Origin: Bryobacteraceae bacterium | Lineage (GTDB): Bacteria; Acidobacteriota; Terriglobia; Bryobacterales; Bryobacteraceae | DNA: 36,686 bases | Reading direction: 5' to 3' | Assembly (NCBI GenBank): GCA_013388415.1 | Contig: JACADU010000138.1 | Span: forward strand, 1 to 36,686 | Shown: positions 1-5,401 of the stretch, piece by piece | Layout of the letters: every line of letters begins with the position of its first letter | How positions within the stretch are numbered: the stretch's first letter is position 1 | Made by a program: the position numbers and the translations under genes | The notes under the pieces: model-generated | What the model was told of the DNA's origin: nothing | The model's input: only the letters and a program-made list of their open reading frames with translations | The model's database searches: none

Positions 1-111
1 CACTGTCCTCAAAAGCTTCGTCTCGGGGTCCACGTCCACAAACGCAAACTTCTCGCAGTGGCCAAAGTGCTGGGCCAGCACCCCGTCCGCCATCGGTATC
101 GCTATACGCAT
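1..111 (-). CDS. NifX/NifB-type FeMo-cofactor binding domain protein (partial)
   Basis: Only the first 37 codons are present; the gene runs off the left edge. The protein begins MRIAIPMADGVLAQHFGHCE and continues KFAFVDVDPETKLLRTV. This is the first strand-loop-strand of the dinitrogenase iron-molybdenum cofactor domain (NifX/NifB-C/ORP family, COG1433), including its usual HFGHC-like motif. An AAGGA ribosome-binding site lies about 7 bases before the ATG. Small stand-alone members of this family bind Fe-S or Mo/Cu-S clusters. The gene is divergent from the MauE-thioredoxin gene, and the palindromic operator at 212-230 sits between them, so it may share their control. Family assignment is fairly secure; the bound cofactor cannot be told from this fragment. 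Confidence 0.8.
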   Translation of the reverse strand, partial: MRIAIPMADGVLAQHFGHCEKFAFVDVDPETKLLRTV

Positions 112-211
112 CGGTGATCCTTGCCTTTCAACCGTGTTTTTGAAGCGTCGCAGACTACGGCTTCTTCATGCATCGGGCGCCTGCCTCCGGCAGCCGCGTT
201 GTGATACTGTA

Positions 212-230
212 TAGATGCATTTAACATCTA
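212..230. promoter_or_regulatory. PadR-block operator copy 1
   Basis: TAGATGCATTTAACATCTA, a palindrome with TAGATG/CATCTA arms. It is the first of four copies in this block. A possible -10 box (TACTGT, 205-210) ends one base before it, as at the other three sites. An outer pair TACTGTA (205-211) and TACAGTA (234-240) adds further symmetry. The site lies in the 155-bp divergent gap between the NifX-like gene and the MauE-thioredoxin gene and could repress both. No good -35 partner is visible for the + strand promoter. Confidence 0.85.
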
Positions 231-266
231 GAGTACAGTAGGCTCTAGTCTCTGGTCAACTTCGCT

Positions 267-1196
267 ATGAGCGCGACACTCGAACCTCTTGAAGCCGTTG
301 AGGGCCCGCGTTGCTTCAGCCAGTGGAAAAGACGGGCAGCCGCGGCCTCCGCTTTCGTTCTCGCCGTGTTGTTCCTTGCTTCCGGGCTCTGGAAAGTCTC
401 AGACCTCGACGGCACCTCCCAGCGCATGGTGCAGTCGCTGATACCGGTTTCGTTGAGCATGCCCGCGGCGGCCGCTGTGGCCATCTGCGAGATCTTTGCC
501 GGGCTCTTGCTCCTGTTTCCCAAGACCCGGCGGTGGGGAGCCTGGCTCGCATCACTCATGCTCCTGGCCTTCATGATCTACATCGGCGCTCTCTATGACC
601 GCCTGCTCGGCGAAGACTGCAACTGCTTCCCGTGGATTCAGCGTGTCGTTGGTCCGGGCTTCTTCATCGGAGACGCCGCGATGCTGCTGCTTGCAGCCGT
701 GGCCGCCCTCTGGTCTTCCCAATCCACCGCATGGCGCCTCGCCTGCGCCCTCTTACTTGGCGTTGCGGCGCTCACTGCCGGCTCCTACGCCGTCACGTTG
801 ATCCAGCGGAGCAACGCCGATGTTCCTGACTATGCAACCGTCGACGGGAAGCCACTCAACCTTCGGCAGGGGCATATCCTGCTTTACTTCTTCGACCCCG
901 AATGCTCTCACTGCTACACCGTGGCCCGGGAAATGTCGAAGCAAGACTGGGGTGCGGCCCGCGTCGTCGTCCTCGCCACGCGTGAACCGCAATTCACTCA
1001 GAGTTTCCTCGATGACACCGGACTCCGCGCCGGGATCTCGCCCGATGCGGCCACCCTCCGGAAGATATTCCCTTTCACCGATCCGCCGTACGCCGTCGCG
1101 CTCCATCATGGCAAGGCAGCCGCTCTGTTCAATTCCGGACAGATGGAGGGCGAATCCTATTACGAGGCGCTCAGGCGTCTGGGCCACATCCAATGA
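267..1196 (+). CDS. MauE/DoxX-like membrane protein fused to a thioredoxin-like domain
   Basis: A 309-residue protein. Residues about 25-175 hold hydrophobic helices in the MauE/DoxX arrangement, with the early pattern LFLASGLWKVSDL and a CNC pair (C118, C120) in the loop GEDCNCFPW, where MauE proteins carry redox cysteines. From about residue 180 a soluble thioredoxin-like domain follows with a CSHC motif (C213, C216) in YFFDPECSHC. This suggests electron transfer from an extracytoplasmic thioredoxin domain through the membrane part, as in VKOR- or DsbD-like disulfide relays; that role is inferred. No strong ribosome-binding site precedes the ATG at 267, the first plausible start after the operator. 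The stop overlaps the next gene as ATGA. Confidence 0.85.
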   Translation: MSATLEPLEAVEGPRCFSQWKRRAAAASAFVLAVLFLASGLWKVSDLDGTSQRMVQSLIPVSLSMPAAAAVAICEIFAGLLLLFPKTRRWGAWLASLMLLAFMIYIGALYDRLLGEDCNCFPWIQRVVGPGFFIGDAAMLLLAAVAALWSSQSTAWRLACALLLGVAALTAGSYAVTLIQRSNADVPDYATVDGKPLNLRQGHILLYFFDPECSHCYTVAREMSKQDWGAARVVVLATREPQFTQSFLDDTGLRAGISPDAATLRKIFPFTDPPYAVALHHGKAAALFNSGQMEGESYYEALRRLGHIQ

Positions 1197-2032
1197 TCGA
1201 ACGGCTCCGCATCACTGCTCTGGCCGATAACTCCACCGGCGCTCCGGGCATTCTGGCTGAACACGGACTCTCGTTGCTCATCGAAGCCGGCGACCGCCGC
1301 ATCCTCTTCGACACAGGCCAGGGCAAAGTCCTGGGCGACAACCTCGCCGCGCTCCAGATCGCCCTCGACCCGCTGGACGCCATCGTCCTCAGCCACGGGC
1401 ATTACGATCACACCGGCGGGCTGCCCATCGCCCTCGATCAAGCGTGCCCCAAAGCTGTCTTCGTGCACCCGGCGGCGCTCGAACCGAAGTTCGCCAAACA
1501 GGATCCGCCTCCCTTCCGCTCCATCGGCATTCCCGCGCCCTCGCTCGAAGCGCTCAAAGCCGTGGGGGACCGCATCGTCTGGACCCGCTCCGCGACCGAA
1601 GTCATCCCCGGCGTCTGGTGCACCGGTGAGATCCCCCGGCAGGACGCCGGCAGGAGAGGCGATCCGGTGTTCTACCTCGACGCTGACGGCCGCACGCCGG
1701 ACCCGCTTGCCGATGATCAGGCCCTGGTCGTCGAAACCACCCACGGATTGGCCGTCGTGGCCGGCTGCGCGCACGCCGGCGTCGTCAACACGCTTGACCT
1801 CGTCTGCCGGCTGGCCGGCCGCGGCGAGATTCACGCCCTGGTGGGGGGCTTGCATCTCGGCCGCGCTTCGCAAAAGCAACTCGAGAACACCGCCTCGGCT
1901 CTGGCCCTCCGGCGCCTGGAGTGGATTGCTCCCTGCCACTGTACGGGCATGAATGCTCATGCCTGCCTGCGCGCGCGCTTTCCGGCTCGCGTGCTCGATT
2001 TCTCCGCCGGCTGCAACCTGGTGTTCGAATGA
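1193..2032 (+). CDS. MBL-fold metallohydrolase, COG1237 type
   Basis: A 279-residue metallo-beta-lactamase-fold protein. The core zinc motif SHGHYDHTGG is present (H68, H70, D72, H73), followed by GCAHAGVVNT and GGLHLG, and by PCHCTG near the C-terminus. This pattern matches the COG1237 branch, often labelled 7,8-dihydropterin-6-methyl-4-(beta-D-ribofuranosyl)aminobenzene-5'-phosphate synthase after an archaeal member. That name should not be taken as its reaction here. The ATG overlaps the upstream stop (ATGA) and the stop overlaps trmO, so the three genes are translationally coupled. No signal peptide is seen, so it is cytoplasmic. Members of this branch occur beside COG1433 and TrmO proteins in other genomes, from memory. 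Confidence 0.88.
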   Translation: MIERLRITALADNSTGAPGILAEHGLSLLIEAGDRRILFDTGQGKVLGDNLAALQIALDPLDAIVLSHGHYDHTGGLPIALDQACPKAVFVHPAALEPKFAKQDPPPFRSIGIPAPSLEALKAVGDRIVWTRSATEVIPGVWCTGEIPRQDAGRRGDPVFYLDADGRTPDPLADDQALVVETTHGLAVVAGCAHAGVVNTLDLVCRLAGRGEIHALVGGLHLGRASQKQLENTASALALRRLEWIAPCHCTGMNAHACLRARFPARVLDFSAGCNLVFE

Positions 2033-2565
2033 AAGACGTGAAGTTTGGCAAACTCGTCCTCGATCCCATCGGTTGGATCGAAACTCCATTCCGCGAGCCG
2101 GCCGGCACGCCAATTCAACCCTCCCGTGCGCGAGGCGCCCTTGGCAAGGTCCGGCTATACCCGGGCTTTCACGCCGGCCTCAAGGATATCGAGGGATTCG
2201 AGCGCATCTGGCTCATCTATTGGTTCCACGCGGCGCCGGCCGCCAACTTGCTCGTCACACCGTTTCTTGACACGGTTGAACGCGGCGTCTTCGCTACCCG
2301 CGCCCCGGCCCGCCCGTCCCCGGTCGGGATCTCCGCGGTCCGCTTGCTTGCAGTCAGCGGCGGCGTCCTCGAAGTCGCTGACGTGGACATCGTCGATGGC
2401 GCCCCACTGCTCGACGTCAAGCCGTATGTTCCGGAGTTTGACTGCTACCCCTTGAGCAAAGCCGGCTGGTTTGATGAGACGAAGTCGCGCCGCCGCCTGG
2501 CTGACGAGCGCTTCATGAACAACACTCGCTCCGAGGAGCCGCGCAAGCCCCTGGACACCCCATGA
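2029..2565 (+). CDS. trmO: TrmO-type tRNA N6-threonylcarbamoyladenosine methyltransferase (TsaA/YaeB family)
   Basis: A 178-residue protein starting at the ATG that overlaps the upstream stop (ATGA). Family motifs include GTPIQPS early, then LKDIEGFERIWLIYWFH, ATRAPARPSPVGIS and DIVDGAPLLDVKPYVPEFD. These are hallmarks of the TrmO/TsaA fold, which uses S-adenosylmethionine to methylate t6A37 in tRNA. At 178 residues it is shorter than E. coli TrmO (about 235) and close to archaeal-type members, which lack part of the C-terminal extension. Placement in a metal/redox block rather than with tRNA genes hints at another substrate, but only by context. Its stop overlaps a 21-codon mini-ORF. Confidence 0.88.
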   Translation: MKDVKFGKLVLDPIGWIETPFREPAGTPIQPSRARGALGKVRLYPGFHAGLKDIEGFERIWLIYWFHAAPAANLLVTPFLDTVERGVFATRAPARPSPVGISAVRLLAVSGGVLEVADVDIVDGAPLLDVKPYVPEFDCYPLSKAGWFDETKSRRRLADERFMNNTRSEEPRKPLDTP

Positions 2566-2627
2566 CCAGACTGGTGCTCGACTGCCTCATGATTACCGGT
2601 TTCGTTGCCGGCATGATGCATGCTTGA
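2562..2627 (+). CDS. 21-residue hydrophobic mini-ORF coupled to trmO
   Basis: The ATG at 2562 overlaps the trmO stop as ATGA, the junction used throughout this operon. It encodes MTRLVLDCLMITGFVAGMMH plus Ala before a TGA. The peptide is hydrophobic enough to insert in a membrane and has one cysteine. The stop codon lies inside the -35 box of the next promoter. There is no family to recognise and it may simply be chance; the repeated ATGA junction is the only argument for translation. Confidence 0.3.
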   Translation: MTRLVLDCLMITGFVAGMMHA

Positions 2628-2652
2628 AAGCGGTGAATGCTGAGACTACACT
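2624..2652 (+). promoter_or_regulatory. Sigma-70-type promoter for the SH3-like gene
   Basis: TTGAAA (2624-2629), a 17-base spacer, then TACACT (2647-2652). Transcription would begin near 2659, inside the operator at 2654-2672. This is the best -35/-10 pair among the four operator-linked promoters. Confidence 0.6.
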
Positions 2653-2653
2653 G

Positions 2654-2672
2654 TAGATGCGAGTTACATCTA
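2654..2672. promoter_or_regulatory. PadR-block operator copy 2
   Basis: TAGATGCGAGTTACATCTA, with perfect TAGATG/CATCTA arms and one base after the -10 box. A bound repressor would cover the start of transcription. The downstream gene starts 26 bases after it. Confidence 0.85.
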
Positions 2673-2698
2673 TTGCAACCCGCTCAGGAGATCGGCAG

Positions 2699-3103
2699 AT
2701 GATCAGGCTGTTGTACTTCGTTGTGATACTTGGCAGCTTTGTCCTGCTGTACGGCGTCGGGCGCGTTTGGAAGTTGAAACCCGAGACCAAGTACGATCAC
2801 AGCATTTACATCGGTGAAACCGCCGTTCTCACCATCAAGGGAGGCGGCGAAGTCTGGTTGGCCCATCGCAAGGACGACTGCTACTCCATGAATGTCGCCA
2901 TGGCGCGCAAGGATTCAGAGCATCTGCGCGGGTGTGCGGACGCGCACACCGCTTTCGCCGCGCCCGCGGGGACTTTTGTGAAAGTGATCGGATCCTCCGT
3001 CAGCCGGAAGCACGTCGAGGTCGTCGATGGCCCGCTTGCGGGCAAGAGAGGCTGGGTCGAGTTCCAGTATCTGCGCCCGAGGCAGCCAGGCGAATTCAAT
3101 TAG
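2699..3103 (+). CDS. Membrane-anchored SH3-like domain protein
   Basis: A 134-residue protein. The start at 2699 is chosen because AGGAG lies 8 bases upstream; an in-frame ATG at 2657 lies inside the operator and would precede any ribosome-binding site. Residues 2-18 form one hydrophobic segment (IRLLYFVVILGSFVLLYG), a signal anchor or uncleaved signal. The remainder has short beta-strand-like stretches ending in GPLAGKRGWVEFQYLRP, typical of bacterial SH3-like barrels, which sit in the periplasm and often contact peptidoglycan. Two cysteines (in DDCYS and RGCAD) could form a disulfide. It has its own promoter and operator. The specific function is unknown. Confidence 0.7.
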   Translation: MIRLLYFVVILGSFVLLYGVGRVWKLKPETKYDHSIYIGETAVLTIKGGGEVWLAHRKDDCYSMNVAMARKDSEHLRGCADAHTAFAAPAGTFVKVIGSSVSRKHVEVVDGPLAGKRGWVEFQYLRPRQPGEFN

Positions 3104-3116
3104 CGAAGCGGCAAGC

Positions 3117-3461
3117 TCACCAGAGCGTCCCGCCGCGGTCGTCTCTCAGGCGGACGAGCCTGCCGTTCAGGACAATCGTTGCCGCAATGAGTCTCTCGCC
3201 GTCAAGCCCCATGGCCCGGTATCCCGACACTTGAATGGCGTCTCCCTCCCGAACCGCGATTTCCTTATCGCGGAAGAAACCCGAAGGCGCCAGCCGGACA
3301 AGCGCCTGCTTCTGGCCGGAAGCGACCTTGATTTCCACCATCGCCTCCTCGGGCGTGGCGCCGCGAAGGTAGTTCACTTCCGTCACCTTCCCTTCCAGAA
3401 ATTCCAGGGCTGCCGGCCCTCCTCCATTCACGCGCCCGCACCCGGCGCTCCGGCAGCCCAC
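3117..3461 (-). CDS. OB-fold-like domain protein, C-terminal part of an ORF interrupted by TGA
   Basis: A 114-codon open frame beginning at a GTG directly after a TGA. From about residue 18 it reads LEFLEGKVTEVNYLRG and continues with alternating strands to LNGRLVRLRDDRGGTLW. That layout, including the closing LRDxxGxxLW, resembles small secreted OB-fold proteins. The GTG has no ribosome-binding site of its own. The 40 codons upstream (3462-3581) are in the same frame and supply a ribosome-binding site and signal peptide, so the two parts look like one 154-residue secreted protein broken by a single stop. Possible readings are a nonsense mutation (CGA to TGA), a sequencing error, TGA readthrough, or reinitiation. 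Confidence 0.6.
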   Translation of the reverse strand: MGCRSAGCGRVNGGGPAALEFLEGKVTEVNYLRGATPEEAMVEIKVASGQKQALVRLAPSGFFRDKEIAVREGDAIQVSGYRAMGLDGERLIAATIVLNGRLVRLRDDRGGTLW

Positions 3462-3581
3462 TCAATCGTTGTAGTCCCGGTGGTGAAGATGGCTGCAACG
3501 GCTGCATGAATGCCCGCCCGCTTCCACGCCAGCAGCGAGCCATATGATGGCCGGAAAGGCGAGCCCTGTCATCCACCGCAT
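3462..3581 (-). CDS. Signal-peptide ORF in frame with the OB-fold gene
   Basis: Thirty-nine residues, beginning MRWMTGLAFPAIIWLAAGVE, then AGGHSCSRCSHLHHRDYND and a TGA. AAGGAG lies 6 bases before the ATG, the best ribosome-binding site in the area. The N-terminus is a convincing signal peptide with a likely cleavage after VEA. The mature part is a Cys/His-rich stub (CSRC, HLHH). It starts 13 bases past operator copy 3, which controls it. Either it is a tiny secreted peptide or, more likely, the N-terminus of the OB-fold protein that follows in the same frame. Confidence 0.6.
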   Translation of the reverse strand: MRWMTGLAFPAIIWLAAGVEAGGHSCSRCSHLHHRDYND

Positions 3582-3594
3582 AGCATTCTCCTTC

Positions 3595-3613
3595 TAGATG
3601 TGATCGACATCTA
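3595..3613. promoter_or_regulatory. PadR-block operator copy 3
   Basis: TAGATGTGATCGACATCTA, with seven-base arms TAGATGT/ACATCTA. It lies between the OB-fold gene and the padR-family gene, so it may also provide autoregulation. Read on the - strand, it follows the TATACT box by one base. Confidence 0.88.
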
Positions 3614-3614
3614 A

Positions 3615-3643
3615 AGTATAGTTGCATTGTCAAGCCGCGTCAT
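3615..3643 (-). promoter_or_regulatory. Promoter for the OB-fold gene
   Basis: On the - strand, ATGACG (3643-3638), 17 bases, then TATACT (3620-3615). Transcription would start near 3608 within the operator. A perfect TTGACA at 3633-3628 is only 7 bases from TATACT and probably is not the -35. Confidence 0.45.
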
Positions 3644-3748
3644 CCCCGGTCCGGCGGCGGAACTTAGGTGGAACGTGCATCTATTTCTATCTGGTGCTAT
3701 GCTCTGTTGTTGAAGACACCGCGGCAGCGCGGCGAGCAGGAGGACCGA

Positions 3749-4183
3749 ATGCCCCGACGGATGTGCCCCAGGCATGGGGAGAATCAGCCTTGCACCTGCG
3801 CCATGGGCAATCTTTACCGTTTCGTGGAGCCGGTGGTGCTTTTGCTGCTGAAAAAGAAGGGCCAATCTTACGGATATGACCTTTCCGGCGACCTGCGCGA
3901 TCACGCTCTCACCGACGCGGAGATCGAGCGCGCCGCCCTCTACCGCACGCTCCGCCAGTTGGAGATGAATGGCAACGTCAGGTCCGAATGGGAGACCGAC
4001 AAGGGCGGTCCCGCCCGCCGCGTGTACAGACTCACGCCCCGGGGCGAGAAGCACCTCGAGGAGTGGGCCACGGTCCTCGACCACGTTTCCAAGTCCATGG
4101 CCCGCTTCGTTAAGGACGCTCGCGCGGCCCTCAACAGCCCCGCGGCCCGCAAGAGCAGCGGCGCTGTGCGCCAGGCATCCTGA
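3749..4183 (+). CDS. PadR-family transcriptional regulator with Cys/His-rich N-terminus
   Basis: A 144-residue protein. The ATG at 3749 is chosen for AGGAGG five bases upstream. Residues 1-20 (MPRRMCPRHGENQPCTCAMG) hold C6, H9, C15 and C17, a possible metal or Fe-S site ahead of the DNA-binding domain. From residue 21 a PadR winged helix is clear: FVEPVVLLLLKKKGQSYGYD, then YRTLRQLEMNGNVRSEWE and GGPARRVYRLTPRGEKHL, followed by a short C-terminal dimerisation helix. It is the only regulator in the block and the natural candidate to bind the four palindromes. Known PadR operators also centre on ATGT/ACAT half-sites. Operator copy 3 lies upstream of it, suggesting autoregulation. Confidence 0.88.
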   Translation: MPRRMCPRHGENQPCTCAMGNLYRFVEPVVLLLLKKKGQSYGYDLSGDLRDHALTDAEIERAALYRTLRQLEMNGNVRSEWETDKGGPARRVYRLTPRGEKHLEEWATVLDHVSKSMARFVKDARAALNSPAARKSSGAVRQAS

Positions 4184-4224
4184 TCTTCCTCGTCAGGCAG
4201 ACTGAATGCTCCCCGGGCTTGTGT

Positions 4225-4252
4225 TTGCCGCCAAAAGATGTAAGTATATTAT
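4225..4252 (+). promoter_or_regulatory. Promoter for the one-helix membrane protein
   Basis: TTGCCG (4225-4230), 16 bases, TATTAT (4247-4252). An overlapping TATATT (4245-4250) would match the one-base spacing to the operator seen elsewhere. The region is clearly AT-rich against its surroundings. Confidence 0.5.
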
Positions 4253-4273
4253 AGATGTAAAACACATCTATAA
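4249..4273. promoter_or_regulatory. PadR-block operator copy 4 (most extended)
   Basis: The 19-base core TAGATGTAAAACACATCTA occupies 4252-4270, and symmetry continues outward to give perfect 10-base arms (4249-4258 and 4264-4273) around a 5-base centre. It is the strongest palindrome of the four. A further half-site-like AAGATGTAA lies just upstream at about 4236-4243. The next gene starts 26 bases downstream. Confidence 0.9.
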
Positions 4274-4299
4274 GTGCCGGACTGGAGAGGAGCCCTGCT

Positions 4300-4515
4300 A
4301 TGGTTGGCGCGACGCCGCAATTCCTGGACCTGATGACGGGCTCTGTTCTCGTAGCTCTTTGGGCCGGGCTGGGACTTGCCGCGTGCCTCTGGCTCGCCTT
4401 GCTTGGCGGATTGCTGCGGGATGCCGCAGTCCTTTGCTTGCGGCGCCCGCACCATTCAGCCGGCTTCTCGGCCGCCGACCTTCAATTCCTCCGCAGCCTG
4501 CACATCCGCCTCTAA
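4300..4515 (+). CDS. Small one-helix membrane protein
   Basis: A 71-residue protein with a GAGGAG-like ribosome-binding site about 8 bases before the ATG. One long hydrophobic segment covers residues about 14-38 (TGSVLVALWAGLGLAACLWL and on), followed by a basic cytoplasmic-type tail with CLRRPHH and HIRL. It has its own promoter and operator and is the last member of the PadR-controlled block. No family is recognised. The 161 bases after it hold no gene I can support. Confidence 0.6.
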   Translation: MVGATPQFLDLMTGSVLVALWAGLGLAACLWLALLGGLLRDAAVLCLRRPHHSAGFSAADLQFLRSLHIRL

Positions 4516-4676
4516 CTGGCCGTCTTCGCCATTGACGGCGTTCGAAATCAATCTCGGCTCTTGCTTATCAAACACTTGCGGGAAAGCGGGTCCTCGAATC
4601 CTGCGGCCATGTGGTTTATGTGGAGGCGCAAGCGGGCTGCGCACGAAACCCGGCGCGCGCCCGAGGAGAAACGAGA

Positions 4677-5363
4677 ATGATTACACCCGAAATCGACCGC
4701 AAGACGCTCGCGCTTCCGCCCACGTGTTACTTCCGCGAACCACAGCACAAGGACCTCATCGTGCTCGGCTGCACGCTGACCGCCACGCCCGAAGCGGCGA
4801 GCCTGAACTGGAAGAGGCAGGGGAGACTCCATGCCGCGCCCTACCTCATTGCGCGGGACGGCACGATTTACGAAACATTCGACCCGCGCGCCTGGTCTCT
4901 GCACCTGAACATGCCCGCGCAGCTCAACCCGACTGCCAGGAACGATCGCCGCTCGATTGCCGTCCAGCTTGTGAACGTGGGCGGGTTGAGACTCCGCCAT
5001 GATGGCTTTCTCACGTGGCCGTGCGACAACACCGCCCGGCCGTGGTGCTCTATCCAGGCCACAAACTTCTACCTCAAACAGAGCTTCCGTGGATACGCGT
5101 ACTTCGCGACGTTCACCGAAGCCCAGATGAACGCGCTGAGCAGACTGATTCCCTGGCTCTGCCGGGAGCACGGCATCCCCTGGCAGTTGCCTCCTCGCGA
5201 AGAGCGGCTCTTGGCCGACCCCCGGCGCTGGTCCCGCTTTCGCGGCATCCTCGCCCACCATCACTTCCGCCCCGAACACTCCGATGTCGGTCCAGCTTTC
5301 GATTGGGACCGAATCTCACCGGCGCCGGCGGTTAGCAATCCATCGGCCAAACTCGCGGTTTGA
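4677..5363 (+). CDS. N-acetylmuramoyl-L-alanine amidase (amidase_2) homologue lacking one zinc ligand
   Basis: A 228-residue protein; the ATG at 4677 has GAGGAG 8 bases upstream. Family features are the fold around LNWKRQGRLHAAPYLIARDG, SIAVQLVNVGG, the TEAQMNALSRLIPWLC helix and the C-terminal AHHHFRPEHSDVGPAFDW. In amidase_2 enzymes the first zinc ligand is a His in a V-H-x-S/T strand (His17 of T7 lysozyme). Here the matching strand reads IVLGCTLTATP, with Gly31 in that place. The later His and Asp ligands are present. It may be inactive or use a different metal arrangement, for example Cys32. No signal peptide is seen. It stands alone before rpoN with a 38-base gap. Confidence 0.7.
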   Translation: MITPEIDRKTLALPPTCYFREPQHKDLIVLGCTLTATPEAASLNWKRQGRLHAAPYLIARDGTIYETFDPRAWSLHLNMPAQLNPTARNDRRSIAVQLVNVGGLRLRHDGFLTWPCDNTARPWCSIQATNFYLKQSFRGYAYFATFTEAQMNALSRLIPWLCREHGIPWQLPPREERLLADPRRWSRFRGILAHHHFRPEHSDVGPAFDWDRISPAPAVSNPSAKLAV

Positions 5364-5401
5364 GGTTCGTAATCGCCATGCCTCTGTTATCATGAGGCCA
5401 G

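Noticed and set aside
2657-2698. Earlier in-frame ATG for the SH3-like gene
   Set aside because: It lies inside the operator and upstream of the only good ribosome-binding site; the hydrophobic anchor starts naturally at 2699.
3435-3464. Selenocysteine insertion as the main explanation of the in-frame TGA
   Set aside because: The hairpin is short and GC-rich hairpins are common here; no selenium genes are visible, so a simple stop mutation remains more likely.
3628-3633. Perfect TTGACA on the - strand as the -35 of the OB-fold gene
   Set aside because: It is only 7 bases from the TATACT box and 14 from the next candidate, too close for a sigma-70 promoter.
4587-4612. A GCGGGTCCTCGAATCCTGCG stretch that resembles a tRNA T arm
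   Set aside because: The loop lacks the TTC start, and no acceptor, anticodon or D arms can be folded around it.
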